A stretch of 64,000 bases of DNA from Deltaproteobacteria bacterium (GTDB lineage Bacteria; Desulfobacterota; Desulfobacteria; Desulfobacterales; Desulfosarcinaceae), in assembly GCA_021824175.1 (NCBI GenBank), contig JAKALP010000006.1:62001-126000 (forward strand), given 5' to 3'. Below the pieces are notes generated by a model. The model was not told the origin of the DNA and searched no databases. It saw only the letters and a list, made by a program, of their open reading frames with translations. This document shows, in pieces, positions 42,352-51,032 of this stretch. Position numbers and translations under genes: made by a program. The stretch's first letter is position 1. Every line of letters starts with the position of its first letter.

Positions 42352-42583
42352 CCCCTTATGCTGTGTTGAATTTGGATAGTACAACCGTCCTGAATTGTTC
42401 ACCAACCTATACCCGCCGGCCCGAACTGTCAATTGATCTCCTAGGAGATCTTGCCACGGGAGGATGTGAGCTAGACCAGGACTCTGGCACGGCATAGTCC
42501 CCCCAGCAGAAAGAATCTATGGCCATGGACCCGGTATGAATTAACCCTGAGGAACTGGCCATGATGAATTTCGAAAATTTTTA

Positions 42584-42646
42584 CGCATAGAGCTATAAAG
42601 CCACGAAGAGTCTTTCATCATCTTCGTGGCTTCGGGGCTTTATGCG
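42584..42646 (-). terminator. Hairpin at the end of the minus-strand permease gene
   Basis: A 12-bp stem, AAGCCACGAAGA (42598-42609) with TCTTCGTGGCTT (42621-42632), plus an outer pair CGCATA/TATGCG (42584-42589, 42641-42646). Read on the minus strand it lies 18 bp after the permease stop and is followed by AAAAATTTT. The 'cttcgtggc' motif also belongs to a common intergenic repeat. Confidence 0.55.
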
Positions 42647-42663
42647 AGAATAATGGTTAACGC

Positions 42664-43872
42664 TTACTCATACCGCAATGCTTCAATGGGGTCCAGGCGC
42701 GCGGCTTTACGCGCCGGAAAGTAGCCGAAGATGATGCCCACGGCCCCCGAGAAGAAAAAGGCCGTGATGATAATATCCGGCCTCAAGATGAATGGCATCT
42801 CAAGCAGATGGGCGCCCACGGCAGCCATGCCCAACCCCGTGATGACGCCGATCAGGCCCCCGAAAGAGGCCAGCACCACGGCTTCCACCAGAAACTGCAT
42901 CAAGACCTGACGCTCCAGCGCGCCGATGGCCAGACGGGTGCCGATCTCCCGGGTGCGCTCGGTCACCGACACCATCATGATATTCATGATGCCGATGCCG
43001 CCCACCAGCAGACTGACGGCCGCCACGGCGCCCAGCAACGCCGTAAGCACTTTGGTCGTGTTGGAGAGCGTGTCGATAATCTCTTTCATGTCATGAACAT
43101 TGAAATTGTCTTCTTCACTGGGGGTGATGCCGCGAAGCTCCCGCAGCAGCCGTTCCAGATCAGCCTTGACCCGCGTGGTGGAGACGCCGTCTTCGGCGGA
43201 AACAATAATGCTGCCCACCTCGGTGTTGCCGGCAATGCGACGGTGAAAGGTGCTGATGGGGATGAGCACGAAATCATCCTGATTGCTGCCGAAGCCGGAA
43301 CCCTTGGATTCCAGTACGCCAATGACCGTGAAGGAGAGTTTGCCCAGCCGGATGCTTTGACCGATGGGATCTTCATTGCCCATCAGCTTCTGCCGGACCG
43401 TGTCGCCCAACAAGCAGACCGCTTGGCCCGAACGCTCCTCGGTGTCGTTAAACACCCGCCCCTCCGTAACCTTCCAATCGCGCACGGTCAGATAGGCGGC
43501 CGTGCTGCCGGTGACGCTGGTGGAGCGGTTGCCGCTGCCGAAGATGGCCTGCATGGGTTTGATGGCCACCGGCGCCGCGGCCCGCAGCCCCGTGATTTGT
43601 TTTTCGATGGCCGCCACATCGGAGAGTTTAAAGGCCGGCGCATCCGAACGCACCCCACCGGTGCGGCGAAAGGCCTGGCCTACCCATACCTGAAGCATAT
43701 TGCTGCCCAGCTTGGTGATATCGCCGGTGATCTTTTCAGTGGCGCCGCTGCCCAGGGTCACCATGACGATCACGGCCGCCACGCCGATGACGATTCCCAG
43801 TACCGTCAGAGATGAACGCAGCACATTGCGGCGAATCTCGCGTTGGGCCAATAAATAGGTTTCCATCAGCAT
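42664..43872 (-). CDS. MacB-like ABC transporter permease
   Basis: 402 residues. An N-terminal membrane helix (LGIVIGVAAVIVMVTLGSG), a large periplasmic domain, and three C-terminal helices (LLGAVAAVSLLVGGIGIMNIMMVSVTERTREIG) ending FPARKAARLDPIEALRYE identify the FtsX/MacB permease family. The ATPase domain of full MacB (about 650 residues) is absent, and no ATPase gene lies beside it. It starts 16 bp downstream of the MacA-like gene, so these two form an exporter pair. The substrate may be the product of the synthase genes upstream. Confidence 0.87.
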   Translation of the reverse strand: MLMETYLLAQREIRRNVLRSSLTVLGIVIGVAAVIVMVTLGSGATEKITGDITKLGSNMLQVWVGQAFRRTGGVRSDAPAFKLSDVAAIEKQITGLRAAAPVAIKPMQAIFGSGNRSTSVTGSTAAYLTVRDWKVTEGRVFNDTEERSGQAVCLLGDTVRQKLMGNEDPIGQSIRLGKLSFTVIGVLESKGSGFGSNQDDFVLIPISTFHRRIAGNTEVGSIIVSAEDGVSTTRVKADLERLLRELRGITPSEEDNFNVHDMKEIIDTLSNTTKVLTALLGAVAAVSLLVGGIGIMNIMMVSVTERTREIGTRLAIGALERQVLMQFLVEAVVLASFGGLIGVITGLGMAAVGAHLLEMPFILRPDIIITAFFFSGAVGIIFGYFPARKAARLDPIEALRYE

Positions 43873-43888
43873 GGTGCCGTGATCCTTT

Positions 43889-45169
43889 CTATTCGGCGGC
43901 CGCTGTATCTACCACCACGGGTGTGCCGGGTTGCAGATCGCCATCGATCATGGCGGTATAAACGCCGTCGGTCAAGCCAGCAGTGACCGCCATGGCGGTC
44001 GGACGGCCATTTTGAAGGACCCACACCAAGGATTGCCCGGTTTTCAACGGGGATTTTAATTGGGCCTCACCTGTGCTATCCGCGGCGCCATTCCGTGATT
44101 TGAACAACCCGCGCTTTTCGGTGGTATCGCTTTGCCGGGAGGGTGAAAAACGCAAGGCCGCGTTGGGAATCTTGATGGTATTGGAAAGGTTTGTGGCCAC
44201 CATTTTGACGGTGGCGGTCATGCCGGGCCGCAGCAGAAGATCGGGATTGTCGACCTTTAGCAAGGTGGGATAGGTCACCACGCCATTGGTGATTTGAGGG
44301 TTATAGCGCTGCTGGACGATCCTGGCTTTAAACAGACGGTCGGGATGGGATTCCACGGTGAAGGTGGCCTCCTTGCCCTCCAGCACCTGGCCCACATCGG
44401 CTTCGTCCACATCCACTTGAAGCTCCAGCTTGGTCAAATCGTCGGCCAGGGAGAAGAGCACGGGTGTCTGAAAGGCGGCGGCCACGGTCTGACCGGGGTC
44501 GATGCTGCGTTTGAGCACGACCCCTTTGATGGGCGACACGATGGTGGTTTTGGATAGACTGGTCTCGTCGATTTTGAGCCGGGCCTGGGCCTGCTGGATC
44601 AAGGCTTTGGCGGCCTCTTCATCCGCTTGGGCTCGCAGCAGGTCGGCTTGGGCCGCTTCCATCTCGCCTTGGGACGGCGCCTTGCCTTCGGAAAGCTCAA
44701 AGACCTGGCGCATGCGCTTCAAGTTTTGGCTTTTCAGCTCGGTGGAAGTCTGGGCCTGGGCCAATTTGGCTTCGGCCGATGCCAGCGAGGCCTTGGATTG
44801 GGCCACGGCCGCCAAAAACTGGGTGTCGTCCAGGCGCGCCAGGACTTGTCCGGCCTTGACATGATCATTGAAATCCACGGCCACGCTTTTTATGATGCCC
44901 GACACCTCACAGCCCACATCCACCTTATTGGTGGGCGTCAGATTACCGGTGGCGCTGATCACAATGGACAGATCGCCGCGTTCCACGGGTTCGGTTTTAT
45001 AATGAATGCGCGCTTTGCCTTTACCGGACAAACCCAGCAACACAATCAACAATACCGGCAACGCAATCAAAGCCAGCACCAGGCCGCGCCGGCCCATTTT
45101 ACTTTTAACCAAGCCAGGGTCGAGCCCTAGCGTATTGACGATCTCTTCTCTTCTATTAATTAGTCCCAT
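43889..45169 (-). CDS. MacA/HlyD-like periplasmic adaptor protein
   Basis: 426 residues. An N-terminal membrane anchor (LVLALIALPVLLIVLLGLSG), the lipoyl-like start with EVSGIIKSVAVDFNDHVKAGQVLARLDD, a long coiled-coil hairpin (about 120-200, rich in A, Q, E), a second lipoyl half with VVSPIKGVVL-like TIVSPIKGVVLKRSIDPGQ, and a beta-barrel domain. It resembles MacA, which joins MacB to an outer-membrane channel. An insert (about 350-380) is low-complexity. ATG 45169 is preceded by GGAG. Confidence 0.88.
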   Translation of the reverse strand: MGLINRREEIVNTLGLDPGLVKSKMGRRGLVLALIALPVLLIVLLGLSGKGKARIHYKTEPVERGDLSIVISATGNLTPTNKVDVGCEVSGIIKSVAVDFNDHVKAGQVLARLDDTQFLAAVAQSKASLASAEAKLAQAQTSTELKSQNLKRMRQVFELSEGKAPSQGEMEAAQADLLRAQADEEAAKALIQQAQARLKIDETSLSKTTIVSPIKGVVLKRSIDPGQTVAAAFQTPVLFSLADDLTKLELQVDVDEADVGQVLEGKEATFTVESHPDRLFKARIVQQRYNPQITNGVVTYPTLLKVDNPDLLLRPGMTATVKMVATNLSNTIKIPNAALRFSPSRQSDTTEKRGLFKSRNGAADSTGEAQLKSPLKTGQSLVWVLQNGRPTAMAVTAGLTDGVYTAMIDGDLQPGTPVVVDTAAAE

Positions 45170-45202
45170 GTAGGATTGGCTCCATTGAATTCTAAGAATT
45201 TA

Positions 45203-45241
45203 CCTCTGCGTTCCTCAGCGACCTCCGCGCCTTTGCGTTAA
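45203..45241. repeat. CTCTGCGTTCCTCAGCG... intergenic repeat
   Basis: The text CTCTGCGTTCCTCAGCGACC and the following CTTTGCGTTAAAA match a repeat frequently seen between genes of this and other bacterial groups (from memory). It fills part of the 105-bp gap between the MacA-like and sulfotransferase genes. Confidence 0.45.
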
Positions 45242-45274
45242 AAAAGGAGGGCCGCGAAGGACAAACCCGTGGCG

Positions 45275-46462
45275 TTACACGCCCTCTTCCTCATAGCCGA
45301 ATTTCAGCAGAACTTCTTCAAAATAGTTTTTAAATTCCGCCTCGCTGATATTGTATTTTTCAAAAGAGTAGCGGTTTTGGCTGACATAGTGCTTCTCCTT
45401 CTTGGATCTTTCGGCCAGGGCCTTTTGGAGTTCTTCCGGGCAACGCAGGCTGAATTGGGTGAGCACTCTTTCCACCGTGGCCTTGGTGTCCGCCACCAGA
45501 TCTTCGAAGCGGATCATGGCATGATGCTTTTGATCGTTGAAGTCAAGCACTTCGAGTGGATAGGTGTATTCAATCTTGAGCATCTGGAATAAAGCGTCTT
45601 TGATGAACTGATCATCCACATAGCGCAAATAGTCTTTGTAGTAAGTCGACAGACTGATCGCCGACGGCGCCACCTTGTAAGGCGTGCGGGTCATGAAGAT
45701 GAAGCGGGCATCTGTGATGTGCGCTTTGAGCGTCAGGATGTAGGTGCTGAAGAGCGGATTTTTGCTCAAATAGATTTTGTGGCGGCCGAATACATAGAGA
45801 TGCTTTTGGATACACCGTTTATAGAACTTCATGTATTTGGCTTTGTATTCAGGGGAGGTGAGCTGATCGAAATTCATGAAAGGGGTTTTGAGTTCAATGA
45901 ACGGAAAGAAAAACAGAAAAAAGGGGGAGTTCCCGCTGTGGTAGAAGAGCATGGCATCTTCTTCGTAATGAAAAAGTCCGGTATCGTGAATCTTCTTAAA
46001 TTCGCCGAAGAGCTTGGCATCAATTTTACGATAGGCGTTGTATAGCGGACTTCCCAGCCAACGGTCCAGTTTGCCGATCTGAAGGTAGAACAGCTTTTGA
46101 ATGATGGCGGGCGCGACATTGAGCTCCCACAACTTCATGGAGGTGATTTCGTCGCTTTTATTAAGCAATTCCAGGAAAAGGCTGGTGCCGCAACGCGGTG
46201 GCCCGACCATGAAGATGGCGCCGTCCGTGGAAATCTTGCGATAGGAGCGAAAGAAGACTTCATCCAGCAAGAAGAAAAACTGCTGGACGATATGATTCAA
46301 AATAATCACCGGCAACAGCAGGAGCAGGTAGCGCCAGGTCGTGGCACCCAGCCCCTTATGCTTGAAGTGGAGCTTGAAAATACGCCATTGCATCTTGTAG
46401 TCAAAAGGTATCATGGGGGTCCGTCCTCTTAATATCTTCCTCTTTGTATCTTCATAGTGCAT
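45275..46462 (-). CDS. PAPS-dependent sulfotransferase-family protein
   Basis: 395 residues. Residues 42-70 are hydrophobic and may attach to the membrane. The 5'-phosphosulfate-binding loop is GPPRCGTSLF (87-96), the standard PxRxGTS form. The 3'-phosphate site is suggested by FMTRTPYKVAPSAIS, and a His-containing W/E region precedes. It should transfer sulfate from PAPS to a hydroxyl group. It starts 3 bp after the stop of the KS-AT-DH synthase gene, with GAGG ribosome site inside that gene, so the two are co-translated. This makes a sulfated lipid product likely (inference). Confidence 0.85.
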   Translation of the reverse strand: MHYEDTKRKILRGRTPMIPFDYKMQWRIFKLHFKHKGLGATTWRYLLLLLPVIILNHIVQQFFFLLDEVFFRSYRKISTDGAIFMVGPPRCGTSLFLELLNKSDEITSMKLWELNVAPAIIQKLFYLQIGKLDRWLGSPLYNAYRKIDAKLFGEFKKIHDTGLFHYEEDAMLFYHSGNSPFFLFFFPFIELKTPFMNFDQLTSPEYKAKYMKFYKRCIQKHLYVFGRHKIYLSKNPLFSTYILTLKAHITDARFIFMTRTPYKVAPSAISLSTYYKDYLRYVDDQFIKDALFQMLKIEYTYPLEVLDFNDQKHHAMIRFEDLVADTKATVERVLTQFSLRCPEELQKALAERSKKEKHYVSQNRYSFEKYNISEAEFKNYFEEVLLKFGYEEEGV

Positions 46463-46465
46463 GCA

Positions 46466-49400
46466 CTACCTCAATAAATCGATTTTCAGTTCGGAAAATT
46501 CTTCCATGGGCAATGGCGCCGCCATGGCCACCGTTTCATTGTGATGCTTGGCCGTCAGCACCGACAGTGGAGTGATATCCCTGGCCACGCCGCCATTGGT
46601 TTTGACGCTGAATTGGCCCGAACTGTTTTGCCGGGCGATGATTTGCGATGGATAAACAAAGATCTTTTTCTGCTGAAGCAAGCCCCTGGCCGCATCCTTG
46701 ATGGCGATATATTCCACCAGGCTCTCCAGCTGTTGCGCCTTGGGCAGTTGGCTCCAATTTTGATACTCGATGGTATGCAAATACAAGCGTGCCACCCAGT
46801 CCGGGTCGATGCCGGCCAGCTCATTGGCATCCAGACCGTAAAAGGCATAATAATCCTGGGCAACGGCCTTATGCTTCTCTTTTTTTCGCGCCAGCAAGCT
46901 CTTGTTGGGGTTTTGCCAGGCGGCCAGCAAGCGCTCGGACCATTTCATGCGCCAGTCGCGCCAGCCCATGATGAGCATGAAGATCTCACCCTCACTGGCC
47001 AGCGCCATGTCAAAGCGCACCAGATTAGAGTCATTGGCGCGGATGATCATCTTGGCCTGGACCGTGGCGCCGGGCGCCGGCGCCGGTTTATAGATCATGA
47101 TGCGTTCGATGGATACCGGCGCCACCCAGTTGTTGCGGGTGTTCATGGCCAGGTCGTAGCAGCAAATCATTTGAGAGGCGGCATCCATGGTTTGGACCGG
47201 CAGAATCATGGTGCGGCCGCTGTGGTTGGCGAAAAAGCCATGCACGGGCGGCACAGTCAGCAGGGCCTCCACGCCGGCATCCGTGGTGTGTAGTATTTTC
47301 TCCAGTCCTTGGAAACAGGCGCCGTGATACAGGCCGCCGGGCCGATACAATTGTTTGGGCTCAATGGGTTCAAAGGTCCGCGTGGCCTTGGGCTCCGGCT
47401 GAATGGGAAGCGGCTGCGCGGCAGCGTAGGGATGGTCGGCCATCAGCACCGTGCCGGTCAGACAACTGTCCGTGGCCGCATCCTCAACGGCCAGGGAACA
47501 GGCCACTTGGATTTCACCGCCGGCTTCTTTTCCCGCGACTTGGGCGCTGATGATCACGCCCTTTTCCGGATGACTTTCAGTCAAGCCGATCCAGCGCTTG
47601 TTGGAAATGCTTTTCAGACCACACACCTGCATTGCCGGAAGAAGGGTTTTGGCAGCCTCGGCAATGAGCTCGATGGCAACGGCCATGGGAAGGGTCGGCA
47701 GCTTTTCTTCGGGCGATTTTACTTCATTGGGGCAGGGAATAAAGGCATGATCTTTCAAAAACAGGTCGGAATTCAAATTCAAGTTGCGCCGGATCACAAT
47801 TTTTTGACCGGCGACGTGCTCGCGGATCTCTCCGACAAAGGGCAGCGGCTCGGGAAACGGCTCGGCCGGCGGACGGGCCATGGTGGGCATCGCCACCGGG
47901 CCGCTTTCCGACAAGATCAATTTGGCCTGGCAGTCGAGCATATTCAGAAAATGAGACATGTCGCTCATCTCATCTTCTTTCTGCATGGCGTAGATGCGGG
48001 TCATGGTATTGATCTGCTCGGCAATGACTTCTTCCCAGGCAGATGTCGGCCGCTCCGCGGGCGCCGGCTTTGGTTCGGCGGGCGCGGGCGATTTTGCTTC
48101 CACAGGTGGTGAAGGCGCTGGAGCCGCCGCTGGCTTTACTTCCGTTTCTATCTTAAGGGATGGGTCCTTGATCTCGTATCGCGGGATGGTCATTTTGAGG
48201 TTGATGGTGAACTCGGCACGCTTGCTCTTGGTCTTCACCGAACGATCCAGGTAGCGGTTGCGATGCTGGTAGAGCACCTCCACATCCACGGGCGTATGAT
48301 GGGCATAGAGACTGGCGATGAGGTGGAGTAATTGATCAAGGGGATGACGGTTGGGCACATCCAGCGATTCCATGATAAAGGCCTTGCCTTCCAGGGTTTC
48401 ATGGATCGGGGTGGCGATTTTGCCGCCGCCGCCCAACTGCACGAAGATCCGCGCGCCTTGATCATAGAGCTTTTCAAACAGCCGCCGCATCTGCACCGGC
48501 AGGATGGCGTTGTCCGCCAGCAAGGTCCGGATTTTCTCGGCGTCGTTGGGAAACTGCTCGGTGGTGGCCGCGCTGTACACCGGAATCTTGGCTTCGCGGA
48601 CTCTCAACCCCTCTAGGCGCTCATAGATCAGATCGGCGATGGGCTTGCACACCGGGCTGTGGATGGGGAAGAGATGCAGGTATTTGGCCCAGATGCCGGC
48701 CTGGTTGAGGATCTTGCAGAAGCGATCCACGCCTTCGCGCGTGCCGGCAAAGATCACCTGCTTGGGCGACAAATCCATGGAACAGGTGACCGTGACCTCC
48801 TGGCGGTTGAATTCATCCAAAAAGGGCCGCAAAGTTTCCATGGGGCATTGGCACAACCCAATGGCGCCTTTGATTTCGTCGATTTCCCGGCCCTGGGCCT
48901 CGGCATCCATCTCCACCAGTTGGTGAATATCCACCATGCCGGCCGCGACCACGGCCGACCACTCGCCCAGGCTGGTGCCGGTGATCATGTCCGGCAAAAT
49001 GCCCAGGCGCGTCATCAGATCATTGCCGGCCGTGTTGGCCACGAACACGCCCGAGGCGGAATTGTCCAGCACGCGCAACTCTTTTTTGAGGGCCACGAAT
49101 TTTTCATGTTCAATGTTAGGGGGCGAAAAAAGGATGGTGCTGTAGCGGTAGGATTTGCCGGCCAAATTCTTCTCTAGGTCCAAATGGTCAAAAAAAAGTC
49201 GGAAGAACGGCAGATAGAGACTGAGCTCGCTCAACCGCTGGGTGTAGTCATCGCCCAGACCGGGAAACGCGTTGCCCGGGAACACGAAGACAATCTTGCC
49301 GTTCTTCTTCAGGGGCTCGTTTTCATAGTAGATAAAATCGGTGCGGATGGGATTCTGCCCATTGGAGGTCCTGAGCCACGCCAGGGCCTTGCCGAGCCGT

Positions 49401-51022
49401 TCGCTCAAAGCATCATAATCCGGGGCAATGATGGCCAGCCGATATTTTAAAGGCTTGTTGCCGGCCCGGCACACCTCACGGCTCAATAAGGCAAACAATC
49501 TCTTTTTGCTTTGATAGTCGTTGATCTTCTCCCTGAGCTCCGTCATAGCGGCCAGCAGGGCATCGATGGTGTCAGCGCTGAGCAAGAAGAGCTCCGCGGG
49601 CCAATCCATCACCAGGTCATCGATGTTCAAGCCGTGCTCGTCATGTTCTTCCAAAACCGCATGGCCGTTGATGCCGCCGAAGCCAAAGGCATTGATACCG
49701 GCCCGGCGCTTGGCATTGGGCGGATGGACCCAGGGCCGGGTGGCGGTATTGAGGTAAAAGCTGGAACCGGTCAAACTCTCCGCGCCCGAATCGCTGCACA
49801 AGGTGGGCGGCAGTATTTTATGATACAGCGACAGGGCCATCTTTATGAGCGAGGCCGATCCCGAGGCCGGCATGGTGTGCCCGATCATGGACTTCACGCT
49901 GCCCAGGGCGCGGGTGGGCACACCATCCAGGGCCATGCCGTAAAATTCATTGATGGCCTCCAATTCGGTCTGGTCGCCCACCTTGGTGGCCGTGCCGTGG
50001 CCTTCCAGCAGATCGATGGTGCGCGGATCAATGCCCGCATCCCGATAGGCACGCCGCAGGCACTCCAGTTGTCCTTCCTTGCGCGGCGCCAGCAGCCCCG
50101 CGCCGTTGCCGTCGCTGGCCGTGCCGATGCCGCGGATCACCGCATAGACCCGGCGGCCCGCCTTGAGCGCATCCTCCAAGCGTTCCAACACCAGAACTCC
50201 GACGCCTTCGCCGGCCAGCATGCCGTCGGCGAATTTTGAAAAGGGCTTGATCACACCGGAAGCAGAAAGTGCTTCCAGCCGCGCGAACAACCACCAGAAG
50301 GAAGGATTGCTGGCCAGAAAGATTCCGCCCGTCAACACCCGGTCGCACCGGTCCTGGCGCAGGGACATGACCGCGTTGTCCGCCGCGATCAGCGCCGAGG
50401 CGCAGGCCGCGTCAATGGTATAATTGGGGCCCATCATATTAAAGCGATTGGCGATGCGGCCGGTGCTGATATTGGGAATGGCCAGTGGCGCGCTGTCGGT
50501 ATTCAGGTGGGCAAAGCAGGAGCGCAGTTCTTTTTGTATTCTGGCCAGCTTGCTTTTGCTCACGTCCGGCAGCAATTGATGCAGGAGATGGATCACCTGG
50601 GGCAGCACATCGATGTATTGGTAGCCCTGGCGCAAGAAGCTGCTCAGATAGCCGCCCCGGCCCATGATGATTTCGGTATTGCTCAAATCCGTTTTTTGCG
50701 GATCGATACCTGAGTCCTTGAGAGCGCGATCCGCCATCAGCAGGGTGAGCATCTGTTCCGGGTCGCCGTTTTCGCAGATGCTGGGCATGATGCCGTACTC
50801 CAGCGGCGGAAAAGGGATGCGCGAATCCAGAAAACCGCCTTGGGTGCAAAAGGGCGGTTCGTTATGCTCCGTGCCCTCGAAGACATTGACCAGGTCGCGG
50901 TCTTTGGGCACCGGGCCAATGGCGTACTTGCCCGCCAGAATATTTTTCCAGTAGGTATCCAGATCATATGCCCCGGGGAATATGCAGGACATGCCGGTAA
51001 TAGCAATTGCTTTGTCTCTCAT
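46466..51022 (-). CDS. PfaC-like KS-AT-DH synthase with C-terminal PPTase-like region
   Basis: 1518 residues. KS (about 5-455): active Cys in DAACASA, His in GHGTAT, His in IGHT; all present. AT-like (about 577-905): nucleophile Ser in GTSLGEW, His in PIHSPVC; both motifs are altered from GHSxGE and GQGxQ (PGNAFPG). After a Pro/Ala-rich linker, a hot-dog DH region (about 1060-1330) has DHAFIPC and MDAASQM. The last 150 residues resemble an Sfp-type phosphopantetheinyl transferase (VEYIAIKDAARGLL, YPSQIIARQNSSG, LTAKHHNETVAMAA), but the first metal-binding motif is not clear. The whole would extend acyl chains with the large synthase upstream; the genes are 10 bp apart. Confidence 0.85.
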   Translation of the reverse strand: MRDKAIAITGMSCIFPGAYDLDTYWKNILAGKYAIGPVPKDRDLVNVFEGTEHNEPPFCTQGGFLDSRIPFPPLEYGIMPSICENGDPEQMLTLLMADRALKDSGIDPQKTDLSNTEIIMGRGGYLSSFLRQGYQYIDVLPQVIHLLHQLLPDVSKSKLARIQKELRSCFAHLNTDSAPLAIPNISTGRIANRFNMMGPNYTIDAACASALIAADNAVMSLRQDRCDRVLTGGIFLASNPSFWWLFARLEALSASGVIKPFSKFADGMLAGEGVGVLVLERLEDALKAGRRVYAVIRGIGTASDGNGAGLLAPRKEGQLECLRRAYRDAGIDPRTIDLLEGHGTATKVGDQTELEAINEFYGMALDGVPTRALGSVKSMIGHTMPASGSASLIKMALSLYHKILPPTLCSDSGAESLTGSSFYLNTATRPWVHPPNAKRRAGINAFGFGGINGHAVLEEHDEHGLNIDDLVMDWPAELFLLSADTIDALLAAMTELREKINDYQSKKRLFALLSREVCRAGNKPLKYRLAIIAPDYDALSERLGKALAWLRTSNGQNPIRTDFIYYENEPLKKNGKIVFVFPGNAFPGLGDDYTQRLSELSLYLPFFRLFFDHLDLEKNLAGKSYRYSTILFSPPNIEHEKFVALKKELRVLDNSASGVFVANTAGNDLMTRLGILPDMITGTSLGEWSAVVAAGMVDIHQLVEMDAEAQGREIDEIKGAIGLCQCPMETLRPFLDEFNRQEVTVTCSMDLSPKQVIFAGTREGVDRFCKILNQAGIWAKYLHLFPIHSPVCKPIADLIYERLEGLRVREAKIPVYSAATTEQFPNDAEKIRTLLADNAILPVQMRRLFEKLYDQGARIFVQLGGGGKIATPIHETLEGKAFIMESLDVPNRHPLDQLLHLIASLYAHHTPVDVEVLYQHRNRYLDRSVKTKSKRAEFTINLKMTIPRYEIKDPSLKIETEVKPAAAPAPSPPVEAKSPAPAEPKPAPAERPTSAWEEVIAEQINTMTRIYAMQKEDEMSDMSHFLNMLDCQAKLILSESGPVAMPTMARPPAEPFPEPLPFVGEIREHVAGQKIVIRRNLNLNSDLFLKDHAFIPCPNEVKSPEEKLPTLPMAVAIELIAEAAKTLLPAMQVCGLKSISNKRWIGLTESHPEKGVIISAQVAGKEAGGEIQVACSLAVEDAATDSCLTGTVLMADHPYAAAQPLPIQPEPKATRTFEPIEPKQLYRPGGLYHGACFQGLEKILHTTDAGVEALLTVPPVHGFFANHSGRTMILPVQTMDAASQMICCYDLAMNTRNNWVAPVSIERIMIYKPAPAPGATVQAKMIIRANDSNLVRFDMALASEGEIFMLIMGWRDWRMKWSERLLAAWQNPNKSLLARKKEKHKAVAQDYYAFYGLDANELAGIDPDWVARLYLHTIEYQNWSQLPKAQQLESLVEYIAIKDAARGLLQQKKIFVYPSQIIARQNSSGQFSVKTNGGVARDITPLSVLTAKHHNETVAMAAPLPMEEFSELKIDLLR

Positions 51023-51032
51023 AACTTTACCT

